The notes: generated from the sequence alone by a model not told the origin. DNA of 64,000 bases from Aldehydirespirator sp965116865 (GCA_965116865.1 OZ220727.1:806001-870000), one strand, 5' to 3'. Counted from the stretch's first letter, positions 48,380-57,748 are shown. Made by a program: numbers and translations.

Positions 48380-49765
48380 TCACATAGGCATGCGTTGGAG
48401 TTGCATGGCTTGGGCGATGCGGCGGTGGTCTTGCAGCATCTGCTCGACGTTGGAGGCGTGCAGCCGACCGTCCTCCACCACCGGGCGGCCCGCGACGATG
48501 GTGTGGTGCGCAGCTACCGGGCCGCAGCGCAGCCATGCCTCGACGGGGTCGGACCAGGCCCCTGCGAAGGCGATGCCGTCGAGGCGCCACACCGCGACGT
48601 CGCCGCAGGCGCCGACGGTCAGTTCGCCGATCTCGCCGGAGCGTCCCAGGCACGAAGCGCCGCCCCGGGTGGCCATCTCCAACGCCTCGCGGGCAGTGAA
48701 CAGGCTTTCTCGGCCGGCCTGGCCGTCGCGCAGTCGGGCCAAGAGCATGGCGTTGCGGGCCTCGGTCCACATCGAGCCCGAGTCGGCCGACGCCGAGCCG
48801 TCCACCCCCAGGCCCACCGGCACCCCCGCGGCCCGCAGCTCGCGCACCGGCGCCGTGCCCGCGCCCAGGATCATGTTCGAGCTCGGGCAGTGGGCCACTC
48901 CCGTGCCCCAGCGGCCCAGCCGGGAGATCTCCGCCGCGTCGGGCTGCACGCAGTGCGCTACCCACGACCGATCGGTGCCCCAGCCGCAGTGCTCGAAGTA
49001 GTCCACCGGCCGCATGCCGAACGTCTCCAAGCAGAAGCCGTCCTCGCCGGCGTCCTCGGCCAGGTGGGTGTGCAGTCGCACGTCCAGCCGCTCGGCCAGC
49101 TCCGCGGTGGCCGTCATCAGCTCCGTCGACACCGAGAACGGCGAGCACGGCGCCAGCGCGATCTGCACCATCGCGCCGGGCGAGCGGTCGTGGAACGCGA
49201 CCACCAGACGCTCCGAGTCGGCCAGGATCGCGTCGTCGGTCTGCACCGTCGAGTCGGGCGGCAGCCCTCCGTCCTTGGCGCTGAGCGACATCGACCCCCG
49301 GGTGGGATGGAACCGCACCCCGAGGTCGGCCGCGGCCGCGACCTCGGCCGCGATCAGGTCGCCGCCGCCTGCGGGATGCACGTAGAGATGGTCGGTGCTG
49401 GTGGTGCAACCGCTCAACGCCAGCTCGGCCAGCCCTACCCACGCCGACACGTGGGCCGCCTCCTCGTCGAGGCGGGCCCACAACGGGTACAGCGTCCGCA
49501 GCCAGTCGAACAGGCCGCCGCCGAGCGCGGGGCGGAAGGCCCGGGTCAGGTTCTGGTACAGGTGGTGATGGGTGTTGACGAGGCCCGGCGTCACCAGACA
49601 GTCGGTCGCATCGACGGTGCGGGCCGGGTCCGAAGGCTCGGCGCCGACAGGCCCCACCCCCGACACGAACCCGCCGGTGACAGCCACCCAGCCCCCGGCG
49701 ATCTCGCTGCGGGCCGCGTCCATCGTCGCCACGAGCCGGGCGTTGCGGATCAGCAGATCGGTCAT
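48380..49765 (-). CDS. 8-oxoguanine deaminase-like amidohydrolase
   Basis: Metal-dependent deaminase of the TrzN/AtzB/SsnA type, 461 residues. The metal site is visible as VNTHHHLYQNLTRA near 63-76, HTHLAEDAGED near 240 and GVDGSASADSG near 320. LFDWLRTLYPLWARLDEE and CTTSTDHLYVHP are features of the group annotated as 8-oxoguanine deaminase, which converts 8-oxoguanine to urate. It is first in a minus-strand run read away from the ATPase-nuclease pair and near xanthine dehydrogenase, consistent with purine breakdown. Related guanine or s-triazine deaminases are the alternatives. The 120 bp between its end and the nuclease gene hold nothing I can name. Confidence 0.8.
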   Translation of the reverse strand: MTDLLIRNARLVATMDAARSEIAGGWVAVTGGFVSGVGPVGAEPSDPARTVDATDCLVTPGLVNTHHHLYQNLTRAFRPALGGGLFDWLRTLYPLWARLDEEAAHVSAWVGLAELALSGCTTSTDHLYVHPAGGGDLIAAEVAAAADLGVRFHPTRGSMSLSAKDGGLPPDSTVQTDDAILADSERLVVAFHDRSPGAMVQIALAPCSPFSVSTELMTATAELAERLDVRLHTHLAEDAGEDGFCLETFGMRPVDYFEHCGWGTDRSWVAHCVQPDAAEISRLGRWGTGVAHCPSSNMILGAGTAPVRELRAAGVPVGLGVDGSASADSGSMWTEARNAMLLARLRDGQAGRESLFTAREALEMATRGGASCLGRSGEIGELTVGACGDVAVWRLDGIAFAGAWSDPVEAWLRCGPVAAHHTIVAGRPVVEDGRLHASNVEQMLQDHRRIAQAMQLQRMPM

Positions 49766-49796
49766 CTCGGATGGTTCCGGGCATGGACCGACGGCT

Positions 49797-49904
49797 GCGG
49801 CGCCCGAACCGGCGCCGTGGGCTGCCAGCTCGCGTCGCCGCCGTGGCCGACCATCGTCCCCAGCACGCGGCGCCCGAACCGGCGCCGTGGGCTGCCAGCT
49901 CGCG
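49797..49904 (+). repeat. Two-copy direct repeat, 38-bp arms, period 70 bp
   Basis: Identical arms at 49797-49834 and 49867-49904 (start GCGGCGCCCGAACCGGCGCC). Located between the oxidoreductase and deaminase genes, upstream of the latter. Confidence 0.92.
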
Positions 49905-49946
49905 GGCAGGTTTGCCGTGCAGGCGCCATCGTCTTCGGGACGGGCG

Positions 49947-50966
49947 TCAGCATTCCCAGCCGGCGAAGGCGTCGATCATCATCTTCGCGTCGGGTCCCAG
50001 CGGGTACAGGATCGGCGTGGTGCAGCCGTTGTCGATGTAGTGACGCACCTTGGCCCGGCACTCGTCGGCGGTGCCGGCCGCGCACAGCATCTGCACCACC
50101 TCGTCGGGGACCAGCTTGGAGGCGGCCTCCACCTGCTCGAGGGTGGCCGGCCAGGTAAGCACCGACCGCACGTCGTCGAGCAGAGTGTCGGGCACGCCCG
50201 AGGCCTTCATGATGTGGGGCTGCTGGCCCAGGTACTGGGTGATCAGCATGCGGGCACTGTCGAGCGCCTCGGCCCGCTCGGCCTCGGAGTCGCCCGAAGC
50301 CATCGAGCACACGATCAACTGGGGCCGGTCCAGGTCGTCGACGGTGCGCCCCGCCCGGGCCGCGCCCTCGGCGAGGTGCTCCATGGCCCGAGCGTTGTAA
50401 CCGGCCGATACCAGGTAGTTGAGCACCACGCCGTCGGCGATCTCGCCGGTGAGGGCCATCATCCTGTCGCCGGTGGCCCCGATGTAGACGGGCACGTCCT
50501 TGGGGCGGCGCTCCTGCTGCACATAGTCGAGCTCCACCCCGTCGAACTGCACGAACTCCCCCCGGAAGGTGACTGTCTGGTCGTTGAGCAGGCCGCGGCA
50601 CGCCTCCACGATCTCGCGCATCGCCTTCAGTGGCCGCACCCTGCGCACCCCCACCTTCGACGCCAGCGGCTCCCACCAGGCGCCGATGCCGAGCATGATC
50701 CGGCCCGGCGCCAGGTCGTCGAGAGTGGAGAAGGTGGAGGCCAGACGGGCCGGGTTGCGGGTCCAGCAGTCCACCACGCCGCTGCCGACCTTGATGGTGT
50801 CGGTGACCGCGGCGAAGGCGGCCATCGGGACCACCGCGTCGCGCACCAGCCGGGAGTCGGCCTGCCACACCGCGTCGAAGCCCCTGGCCTCGGCGTAGCG
50901 TGCGAGTTCCATCGACTCGGCGAGGGTGTGGGCGTCCTGGATGTAGAGGGCTACAGGCTGGGTCAC
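49947..50966 (-). CDS. Luciferase-like (LLM class) oxidoreductase, possibly F420-dependent
   Basis: 339-residue TIM-barrel enzyme of the bacterial-luciferase superfamily. Segments ARYAEARGFDAVWQADSRL, GSGVVDCWTRNPARLA, LDDLAPGRIMLGIGAWWEP and VPVYIGATGDRMMALTGEIADG match the group that includes methylene-tetrahydromethanopterin-reductase-like F420 enzymes. It could use F420 or FMN; the substrate is unknown. Its position between two purine-type amidohydrolases hints at a role in heterocycle breakdown, but this is only context. The ATG at 50966 has AGGAGA about 7 bp upstream. Confidence 0.82.
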   Translation of the reverse strand: MTQPVALYIQDAHTLAESMELARYAEARGFDAVWQADSRLVRDAVVPMAAFAAVTDTIKVGSGVVDCWTRNPARLASTFSTLDDLAPGRIMLGIGAWWEPLASKVGVRRVRPLKAMREIVEACRGLLNDQTVTFRGEFVQFDGVELDYVQQERRPKDVPVYIGATGDRMMALTGEIADGVVLNYLVSAGYNARAMEHLAEGAARAGRTVDDLDRPQLIVCSMASGDSEAERAEALDSARMLITQYLGQQPHIMKASGVPDTLLDDVRSVLTWPATLEQVEAASKLVPDEVVQMLCAAGTADECRAKVRHYIDNGCTTPILYPLGPDAKMMIDAFAGWEC

Positions 50967-50990
50967 GGCGTCTCCTTGTGCGTCTCTGCC

Positions 50991-51120
50991 GCCGTCGGCG
51001 TCTCGTCTGGCTTGGTGGACAGTCTGGCGGCGGCCTCGGCAGCTTCCGCGGCTGCCGTCGGCGTCTCGTTTGGCTTGGTGGACAGTCTGGCGGCGGCCTC
51101 GGCAGCTTCCGCGGCTGCCG
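50991..51120 (-). repeat. Two copies of the amidohydrolase 3' end, period 63 bp
   Basis: Units at 50991 and 51054 encode on the minus strand AEAAEAAARLSTKPNETPT, echoing the true C-terminus of the upstream gene (AKAAEAAARLFTKLDNMP). They lie directly after its stop at 51124. Confidence 0.85.
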
Positions 51121-51123
51121 CGT

Positions 51124-52224
51124 TCACGGCATGTTGTCGAGCTTGGTGAACAGTCTGGCGGCGGCCTCGGCCGCTTTGGCTCTGATCTCGTCGGCGTCCA
51201 CCCGGGTCGGCCGGCCGTCGCGCAGCACTGTCTCGCCGCCGACTGTCACCTCCAGGGGCCGTACGCCGGTGGTGAAGGCCAGCGACCAAGGATCCATGCG
51301 GTCGTAGGACCAGACCACCGTGTCGTCGAGAGCCTCCGGGAACAGCCTCCAGCCGGCCTCCAGCCAGCCCCATGCAGTCTCCGGAGTGGCGGTCACGTCG
51401 TCGGAGCGGTGGCATGCGTAGGCCAGTCGGAACTCGTCGAGCATGGCCGCGCCGATCCCGTCGGTGCCCAGAGCCACCAGGTTCCGCCGGCCCGCGGGCC
51501 GGGCGTAGCCGACGGCGTTGTTCATGTTCGAGCGGGGGTTGTGCACGATGGCGCCCGGAAGGTCGCGGTCGAGATGCACGGCGTGGACCAGCAGCCAGTC
51601 GTCGCGTGCCAGCCGCTCCAGTCGGGCCCCGGCCGCCCGGTCGGCCGCGCCCTCCGCCACGTGGACGTGGACCCCGGCGCCGTGGTCGGCGGCCAGACCC
51701 GCGGCGGCCTCCAGTGTCGCTTCGGAGCAGGTGAACGCGGCGTGGACGCCGACATGGCCCCGCCCACCGGCGCGCAGGAACCGGTCGTTTTCGGCCAGTC
51801 CCGCTAGGGCGCCCGCCGGCCCGTGCCGGTCGGTCACCCCGTAGGCGCAGTCCACTCTCACGCCCACTTCGGCGCACGCCTCGGCGACAACGTCGAGAGA
51901 CCCCTCTATGGCGTTGGGAGACTCGTGGTGGTCGATGACGGCGGTAGTGCCCGATTCCAGGGCCTCCAGCGCGCCCAGCTTCGCTGACCACTCGATGATG
52001 TCGAGGTCGAGGGCTCGGTCCAGGCGCCACCAGAGCAGCTCCAAGATCTCCAGGAACCCGGTCGGGGTCCGGGGCAGCGCCGGCATGCCCCGGGCCAGCG
52101 AAGAGTACAGGTGGTGGTGGGCGCACACCATCCCCGGCGTGGTCCGGGCGGCGTCGCCGGAGTCCACCGGATCCGAGGGTGCGGCGCCGGGGCCGAGATC
52201 CGCGTCGGCGTCAGGCGGGCTCAC
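51124..52224 (-). CDS. SsnA-like amidohydrolase lacking the usual N-terminal portion
   Basis: Putative aminohydrolase of the SsnA/TrzN group, 366 residues from a GTG at 52224 that overlaps the stop of the xanthine dehydrogenase gene (GTGA). Metal ligands are visible in MVCAHHHLYSSLARG, GVHVHVAEG, LVHAVHLDRD and LGTDGIGAAM. Family members are around 440 residues and begin with a beta-sandwich strand set. Here only a Gly/Asp/Pro-rich 30 residues precede the first HxH, so the first half of the composite domain is missing. E. coli-type ssnA also lies beside a one-chain xanthine dehydrogenase, supporting a role in purine breakdown. Part of this gene is duplicated in inverted orientation at 57190-57379. 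Confidence 0.78.
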   Translation of the reverse strand: MSPPDADADLGPGAAPSDPVDSGDAARTTPGMVCAHHHLYSSLARGMPALPRTPTGFLEILELLWWRLDRALDLDIIEWSAKLGALEALESGTTAVIDHHESPNAIEGSLDVVAEACAEVGVRVDCAYGVTDRHGPAGALAGLAENDRFLRAGGRGHVGVHAAFTCSEATLEAAAGLAADHGAGVHVHVAEGAADRAAGARLERLARDDWLLVHAVHLDRDLPGAIVHNPRSNMNNAVGYARPAGRRNLVALGTDGIGAAMLDEFRLAYACHRSDDVTATPETAWGWLEAGWRLFPEALDDTVVWSYDRMDPWSLAFTTGVRPLEVTVGGETVLRDGRPTRVDADEIRAKAAEAAARLFTKLDNMP

Positions 52225-54881
52225 GATCGCGGCACTACCGGCTGATGGGTGTTGATGGGCAGGCGGTTGCGCCACTGGCCGTCCACCTGGCGCATCGCCT
52301 CGGCTGCCGCGCCCGCGGTGGGCACCAGGCCGATCTCCCCGACGCCCTTGATGCCGTAGGGCGAGTCGGGCTGGGGCGCTTCGACCAGGATCACCTCGAC
52401 CGGCGGCATGTCCTTGGCCCGGATTATGCCGAGCCCTCGCAACGTGTCGAAGCGGGGACGGCCGTCGGCGTCGCAGGGGAAGTCCTCGCTGAGCGCGTAG
52501 CCGAGGCCCATGTGGACGCTGCCCTCGATCTGGCCCTCGCACAGCAGCGGGTTGACGGCCCGTCCCACGTCGTGCGCGGCCACCACCTTCTCCACCTTGC
52601 CCGTCTGCGGGTCGGCGATCACCATCTGGGCCGCGTACCCGAAGGTGGAGTGGATCACCGGGTTCTCCAAGCCGTCGTTGAGCCTGTCGGTCCAGTCCAC
52701 CCGGTACTCGCCCTCGTAGTCGACGCCGGTGAGGCAGCCGCCGGCCTTCGCGGCCCGGCAGGCGTCGGCTACCGACCCGGCGCCCATCAAGGTGCCCCGC
52801 GAGCCGGTGGTCTGGCCGGCGCCCAGCTCTCGGCTGGTGTCGACGCAGACCCTCACCCGGTCGGGGTGGACTCCGAGCTCCTCCACAGCCACCTGCAGGG
52901 CCACCGTATGCACGCCCTGACCCATCTCGGTCCAGCAGTGGCGCACCTCGACCGTGGTGCCGGGGCCAGCAGGTTCGCCCGCCGGGTGGGTTGAGTCGGC
53001 CACGAAATGAACCACCGCCTTGCTGATCTCCTTGAGTCCGTTGCCCAGCCCCGAGTTCTTGATGGCCAGACCGAGTCCGACGGCCTTGCCGGCCGCGACC
53101 GCCTCGTCGTAGGCCGGTTTGACGGCCTCCAGGCACTCCATCGCGCCCAGGCTGCCGCGGTCCATGACCTGGCCCGGACCCCAGACCGCCCTTGGACGCA
53201 CCGCATTGCGGCGGCGGATCTCCCAGCCGCTGATCCCCGCCGCGGCGGCCAGGCGGTCCATCGCCCCCTCCATGGCGAACTGGGCCTGGTTCGCCCCGAA
53301 GCCTCGGAACGCCCCGCACACGCTGTTGTTGGTGCGGGCCGCGACCGCCTCGACGTCCACAACCGGCACGACGTAGGGGCCGCAGGCATGCCCGGCGGCC
53401 CGTTCCAGCACCTTCATGCCCACCGAGGCGTAGGGACCGGAGTCGCCCAACATCCGGGACCGCAGGGCGGTGAGCCGGCCCTCGGTGTCGCAGCCGGCGG
53501 CCAGCTCGACGCGAACGGGGTGCCGCTTGGGATGCACCAGCAGCGACTCCTCCCGCGAGAACGTCGTCTTCACGGGACGGTCCAGCAGCCACGCAGCCAG
53601 CGCTGTCTGGGCCTGGTTCGAGCAGTCCTCCTTGCCTCCGAAGGCGCCGCCGTTGGCCACCTGCTCCGTCCAGACTCGGCTGCTGTCGATCCCGAGGACG
53701 GCCGCGACCTGGTCGCGGTCGTCCCACACGCCCTGGCCGCCCGAGTAGACGTCCAGGCCGCGCACGCCGTCGACGACCTTGGGCACGGCCAGCGTCGACT
53801 CCGGCTCCAGGAACGCCTGCTCCACCCGCTGAGTCCGGAACGTCTCGCGCACGGTGTGGGCCGACGCCGCCAGGGCCTCGTCCACGTCGCCGCCCCGCGC
53901 GTAGGCAGACACCGACAGGATGTTGCCGTCCAGCCCCCACACCGCGTCCTCGGCGCCGTCGGCCACCGCCGCGGCTGCGTCGGTGATCGGGGGCAGCGGG
54001 TCGTAGACCACATCGACCAGCTGCGCTGCCCGGCGGGCCGTCTCGCGGCTGTCGGCCACCGCCAGAGCCATGACGTCGCCCAGATACGACGTGCGGCCGC
54101 CCACCGGGATGAACACCGGCCAGTCTTTGTGGATCAGCCCGATGCGCAGATCTCCATGCACGTCGGCAGCGGTGAGCACGGCCGCCACGCCGGGCACGGC
54201 CTCGGCGCGGCCAGTGTCGATGGACAGCACGTCGGCCCGTGCGTGCTCCGCCAGACGCACCGCGCCGTGGAGCATGCCCGGAGCGGCCATGTCGTCGATG
54301 TAGAGCTTGTCTCCCAGCGCCAAGTCGGTCGACTGGTAGCGGGCGGCACGCGATCCGATCCCCCCGCCGACCTCGACCGCAGTCCCGTCGCTGCCGGCGG
54401 CCAGCATGTCCACCGCGTCGAGGATCTTCAGATAGCCGGTGCAGCGGCACAGGTGGGCGCCGAGATGGCGGGACGCCTGCTCGCGGGTCAGGTCGGCGCC
54501 GTAGCGGTCGATCAGCGCCTTGGTCCTCATCACGATCCCCGGCGTGCAGAAGCCGCACTGCACCGCGCCGGCCGCGCCGAACGCGGCCGCGTAGCGGTGA
54601 CGCTCATCGTCGTCGAGGCCCTCGGGGGTGACGACCCGCGCGCCTCGGACCCTCTCGAGGGGGATCTGGCATGCGACCCTCGCCTTGCCGTCGAGAAGCA
54701 CGGTGCAGCAGCCGCACTGGCCCGAAGGGGAGCAGCCGTCCTTGGCCGCCACGAGCCCGAGCTCCTCGCGCAGGGCCGCTAGCAGGTGGGGGTGGCAGCC
54801 GACGCGCGTCGTCGAGCCGTTGCACACGAACTCCGTCACCGTCGGCGCCGCGGGCTCGACTCGCTGCTGAAGGTCGGTCAC
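52221..54881 (-). CDS. One-chain xanthine dehydrogenase (XdhD-like, [2Fe-2S] plus molybdopterin domains)
   Basis: Molybdenum hydroxylase of the kind often annotated as selenium-dependent xanthine dehydrogenase. From GTG 54881 it has 886 residues; an alternative GTG at 54908 adds nine. The N-terminal iron-sulfur domains carry GCSPSGQCGCC, QCGFCTPG and HLCRCTGY, eight cysteines for two [2Fe-2S] clusters. The molybdopterin region shows GGAFGGKE, GAFRGFGANQAQFAME and, near the C-terminus, GVGEIGLVP with the catalytic Glu. There is no FAD domain, so electrons must leave by another partner. Its stop overlaps the amidohydrolase start. Substrate may be xanthine, hypoxanthine or another purine. Confidence 0.87.
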   Translation of the reverse strand: MTDLQQRVEPAAPTVTEFVCNGSTTRVGCHPHLLAALREELGLVAAKDGCSPSGQCGCCTVLLDGKARVACQIPLERVRGARVVTPEGLDDDERHRYAAAFGAAGAVQCGFCTPGIVMRTKALIDRYGADLTREQASRHLGAHLCRCTGYLKILDAVDMLAAGSDGTAVEVGGGIGSRAARYQSTDLALGDKLYIDDMAAPGMLHGAVRLAEHARADVLSIDTGRAEAVPGVAAVLTAADVHGDLRIGLIHKDWPVFIPVGGRTSYLGDVMALAVADSRETARRAAQLVDVVYDPLPPITDAAAAVADGAEDAVWGLDGNILSVSAYARGGDVDEALAASAHTVRETFRTQRVEQAFLEPESTLAVPKVVDGVRGLDVYSGGQGVWDDRDQVAAVLGIDSSRVWTEQVANGGAFGGKEDCSNQAQTALAAWLLDRPVKTTFSREESLLVHPKRHPVRVELAAGCDTEGRLTALRSRMLGDSGPYASVGMKVLERAAGHACGPYVVPVVDVEAVAARTNNSVCGAFRGFGANQAQFAMEGAMDRLAAAAGISGWEIRRRNAVRPRAVWGPGQVMDRGSLGAMECLEAVKPAYDEAVAAGKAVGLGLAIKNSGLGNGLKEISKAVVHFVADSTHPAGEPAGPGTTVEVRHCWTEMGQGVHTVALQVAVEELGVHPDRVRVCVDTSRELGAGQTTGSRGTLMGAGSVADACRAAKAGGCLTGVDYEGEYRVDWTDRLNDGLENPVIHSTFGYAAQMVIADPQTGKVEKVVAAHDVGRAVNPLLCEGQIEGSVHMGLGYALSEDFPCDADGRPRFDTLRGLGIIRAKDMPPVEVILVEAPQPDSPYGIKGVGEIGLVPTAGAAAEAMRQVDGQWRNRLPINTHQPVVPRS

Positions 54882-55003
54882 GGAAGATCGCCGGTACTGA
54901 GCGCGCACTGCCGCACGTTCGCAGATTACACGGTCCCGCTTCCAGGATCCGCGGACCGGACTCTCCGCCGGGTCGACACGCTGACGGTTCTCTGCCGGCT
55001 CGG

Positions 55004-55186
55004 GAGCGTCGAGCGTCAGGCGCGCGCGTCGACGGTGACGGCTCGGTGCTCGTTGTAGGCCTGCGGACGGTCCTGCGAGCGTCGAGCGTCAGGCGCGCGC
55101 GTCGACGGTGACGGTTCGGTGCTCGTTGTAGGCTTGCGGACGGTCCTGCGAGCGTCGAGCGTCAGGCGCGCGCGTCGACGGTGACG
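55004..55186 (-). repeat. Tandem copies of a molybdopterin-enzyme 3' end, period 73 bp, 2.5 copies
   Basis: Units start at 55004, 55077 and 55150. Each contains, on the minus strand, a version of the last codons VTVDARA and TGA of the gene ending at 55242. The interval 54882-55241 otherwise has no gene. Confidence 0.87.
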
Positions 55187-55241
55187 CGCTTACGGCCAAT
55201 CGGGCAAGTCGCCGTTGCCGGGGAGCGTCGAGTGTCGAGTG

Positions 55242-57038
55242 TCAGGCTCGCACATCGACGGTGACGGTGTGCCATCCTTCGGCGCCGTCGGGAGCGGGAT
55301 TGACCTCCTTGCCGCTCTGGACGGCGCCGTCGCCGTCGGTGGCCCGCACCTGGATCCGGTGCCGCCCCTCGCTGGGAGTCCATTCGCGATGCCACTGCAC
55401 CCAGCTCTCGTCGCCGAGGGCCTCGCCGAGCCGGCAGGGCAACCATCCTTCGTCGTCGATGTTGACCTCGACCCTCTCTATGCCGCGGGTCGGCGCCCAG
55501 GCGATGCCGGCGATCGGGGTGGTCTGGCCGGGTAGCAGTCCGCTGCCGTTCCCGGGCACGTCGATACGGCTCTGCGTCTTCATCGGCCCCTCCTTGGACC
55601 AGCCGCGGGGGATCCAGTATCCGTCGAATCCGTCCCATGTGGTGAGATGGATCTCATCGATCCATTTGACGGCCGACACGTAGCCGTAGAGGCCGGCCAC
55701 CACCAGCCGGGCCGGGAAGCCGTGCCTGGTCGGCAGGAACTCGTTGTTCATGCCGATGGCCAGGATCGCGTTGCGGCCGTCGTACACCAGCGGGGTCGGG
55801 AAGCCTGCCGTCCAGTCATCCACCGAGCGGCCCACCACCTGGTCGGCACCGGGCTGGACTCCGGCCCGGTCCAGCAGCACCGACAAAGGGACCCCGGTCC
55901 AGACGGCATTTCCGACCAGGTTGCCGCCCACCTCGTTCGACACGCACGACAGGGTGATGACGTAGTCGGACAGGTCCAGCGCCTGAATCTCCTCGAAGGT
56001 CAGCTCGTAGGGGTTGTCGACCATGCCGGTGATGCGCAGCCGCCAGTCGGCCGGGTCGACCTGGGGCACTCGGCCGAAGGCGGTGTCGATCCGGTAGAAC
56101 CCGTCGTTGGGCGTCACGTAGGACGAGATGCCGGACACGTCGTCGTCCAGCGTGTCGAGTGCGGCCACCTGCTCCTGCACCGAAGTCCCTGCCGGCGCCG
56201 GTGCGGTCGTGCTGGTGGCCGACTCCGATGGAGCGGCCGTGTCGGCGCGAGACGCACGGGGAGCAGTAGTGGCGGGCGGCCGAGAAGTTGTGGCGCTCCC
56301 CGCCGAGCGCAGCGTGTTCGTCTCCAGGAACTGCTCCGCGGCAGATTGGCCCCGCAGTGCGCGGCCCAGCCCGACCATGGCCAGCGCGGCCGCGCCGGCG
56401 CCGCCCGCGTACGCGAAGAACGCTCGTCGGGTGCCCGTCCCGCCCGCCGCTGCGGCGGCGTCCTGCGGGACGGCTGCGGCCTCGCGCTCGGGTTGTGCCC
56501 TGCCGGCGCCGGCGGGCGCGGCGGCGTCCTCGTGGAGAGCCGCCGCAGCGGCATCCTCGGGGCTGCCGAAGCGGACCAGCAGCAGCGTGGCCGCCGCGGC
56601 GAGCGCGGCGGCCGTCAGCCCCATGATCCATGATCCGGCTGTCGGGCTCATCGGGCTGCGGGCCGCGGCCCAACCGCCCAGCAGGCCGAACAGCGCGAAC
56701 CCGGCGAGCGTCGTCCGTGGACGCCCGCGGGCCGCGGAACGCCCCAGCAGGCCGCCGACGGCCAGCGAACCGACGACGATGCCCACCGTGAGCAGGGTCT
56801 TCTGGCTGGAGGCGAAGTTGGCGATGCTGAAACGCACCACCTCGCCGGGGGTGTAGTCGCTGACCAGTTCGCTCACCGCCACCACCAGCGACGGAACCGA
56901 CTTGGACGCTCCCTCCACCAACTCGCCGAATCCCAGGCCGACAGCCGCTCCCGCGGCCCCGGCGAGAGCGCCCATCGTCGCGCTCGCCCAGCCCGTCGAG
57001 GCTTGTGATGTTTCTGCGCTGGATCCCTCGTCGGTCAT
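55242..57038 (-). CDS. Membrane-anchored sulfite-oxidase-like molybdopterin oxidoreductase (paralogue 1)
   Basis: 598 residues from the ATG at 57038, with GGGAG 7 bp upstream. The N-terminal ~230 residues hold about five membrane segments (e.g. TLLTVGIVVGSLAVGGLLG and SWIMGLTAAALAAAATLLLV). A Ser/Thr/Pro-rich linker (about 255-300) leads to an Oxidored_molyb domain (YRIDTAFGRVPQVDPADWRLRI in two parts; VITLSCVSNEVGGNLVGN near 360-377, whose Cys should bind molybdenum) and a C-terminal Mo-co dimerisation-type Ig domain (IAGIAWAPTRGIERVEVNI). The catalytic part is probably outside the membrane. The substrate is unknown; sulfite or sulfoxides are typical for the fold. It is closely similar to the gene at 59562-61664. 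Confidence 0.85.
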   Translation of the reverse strand: MTDEGSSAETSQASTGWASATMGALAGAAGAAVGLGFGELVEGASKSVPSLVVAVSELVSDYTPGEVVRFSIANFASSQKTLLTVGIVVGSLAVGGLLGRSAARGRPRTTLAGFALFGLLGGWAAARSPMSPTAGSWIMGLTAAALAAAATLLLVRFGSPEDAAAAALHEDAAAPAGAGRAQPEREAAAVPQDAAAAAGGTGTRRAFFAYAGGAGAAALAMVGLGRALRGQSAAEQFLETNTLRSAGSATTSRPPATTAPRASRADTAAPSESATSTTAPAPAGTSVQEQVAALDTLDDDVSGISSYVTPNDGFYRIDTAFGRVPQVDPADWRLRITGMVDNPYELTFEEIQALDLSDYVITLSCVSNEVGGNLVGNAVWTGVPLSVLLDRAGVQPGADQVVGRSVDDWTAGFPTPLVYDGRNAILAIGMNNEFLPTRHGFPARLVVAGLYGYVSAVKWIDEIHLTTWDGFDGYWIPRGWSKEGPMKTQSRIDVPGNGSGLLPGQTTPIAGIAWAPTRGIERVEVNIDDEGWLPCRLGEALGDESWVQWHREWTPSEGRHRIQVRATDGDGAVQSGKEVNPAPDGAEGWHTVTVDVRA

Positions 57039-57085
57039 CGCTCTCCCTTTGTCGGCCTCGCGTCCGGTCTGTCGTCGGTTCAGAT

Positions 57086-57091
57086 TGTATA
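57086..57091 (-). promoter_or_regulatory. Candidate -10 box for the first molybdopterin oxidoreductase
   Basis: On the minus strand TATACA lies 47 nt upstream of the ATG, within an AT-rich spot. No convincing -35 is present. Confidence 0.3.
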
Positions 57092-57189
57092 CCTTCGTCA
57101 GCGCCGTCCGAGCCCTCCGTGATCTGGATGTCGCCGGCGTGCATGTCGCCGGTTCTGATCGGAGGGCACGGCTGACCGGACAGCAGGGA

Positions 57190-57379
57190 TCCGGCTGGAG
57201 CAGATGGCACGCGACGACTGGCTGCTGGTCCACGACGTGCATCTCGACCGCGACCTTCCCGGCGCTATCGTGCACAACCTCCGCTCGAACATGAACAACG
57301 CCGTCGGCTACGCCCGGCCCGCAGGCCAGCGGAACCTGGTGTCTTTGGGCACCGACGGGATCGGCGCGGCCATGCTCTC
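57190..57379 (+). pseudogene. Inverted partial copy of the SsnA-like amidohydrolase gene
   Basis: The plus strand encodes ARDDWLLVHDVHLDRDLPGA and continues through RSNMNNAVGYARPAG to LGTDGIGAAML. This matches residues in the middle of the amidohydrolase encoded on the minus strand at 51124-52224 (there HAVHLDRD and ARPAGRRNLVALGTDG), with few base differences. Similarity stops on both sides, and the frame then enters a 69-bp array. It is a dead fragment, duplicated and inverted. Confidence 0.85.
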
Positions 57380-57423
57380 GGATGCCCTTGCCCGCGCCGA
57401 CGCGAAGCGCCGCGTCGACGGGC

Positions 57424-57748
57424 GCCCAGACGACGTCCGCGGTCCGAGCGTCCGGAGACCTTCGGCAACGAGGCCGAAGTCGTCCATCCGGCGGGCGTCC
57501 AGACGACGTCCGCGGTCCGAGCGTCCGGAGACGGCGTCGAGGCCGAAGTCGTCCATCCGGCGGGCGTCCAGACGACGTCCGCGGTCCGAGCGTCCGGAGA
57601 CGGCGTCGAGGCCGAAGTCGTCCATCCGGCGGGCGTCCAGACGACGTCCGCGGTCCGAGCGTCCGGAGACGGCAACGAGGCCGAAGTCGTCCATCCGGCG
57701 GGCGTCCAGACGACGTCCGCGGTCCGAGCGTCCGGAGACGGCGTCGAG
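57424..57748 (+). repeat. Tandem array, 69-bp period (first step 73), 4.7 copies
   Basis: The string AGACGACGTCCGCGGTCCGA recurs at 57428, 57501, 57570, 57639 and 57708. The first interval is 73 bp owing to a 4-bp difference (CCTTCGGCAACG against CGGCGTCG). Lies between the amidohydrolase fragment and rsgA; no gene is visible from 57749 to 57881. Confidence 0.9.

Noticed and set aside
52225..54558. Long minus-strand frame continuing upstream of the SsnA-like gene
   Set aside because: It is a shadow of the xanthine dehydrogenase gene in another frame; the GTG at 52224 with its 4-bp overlap is the natural start.
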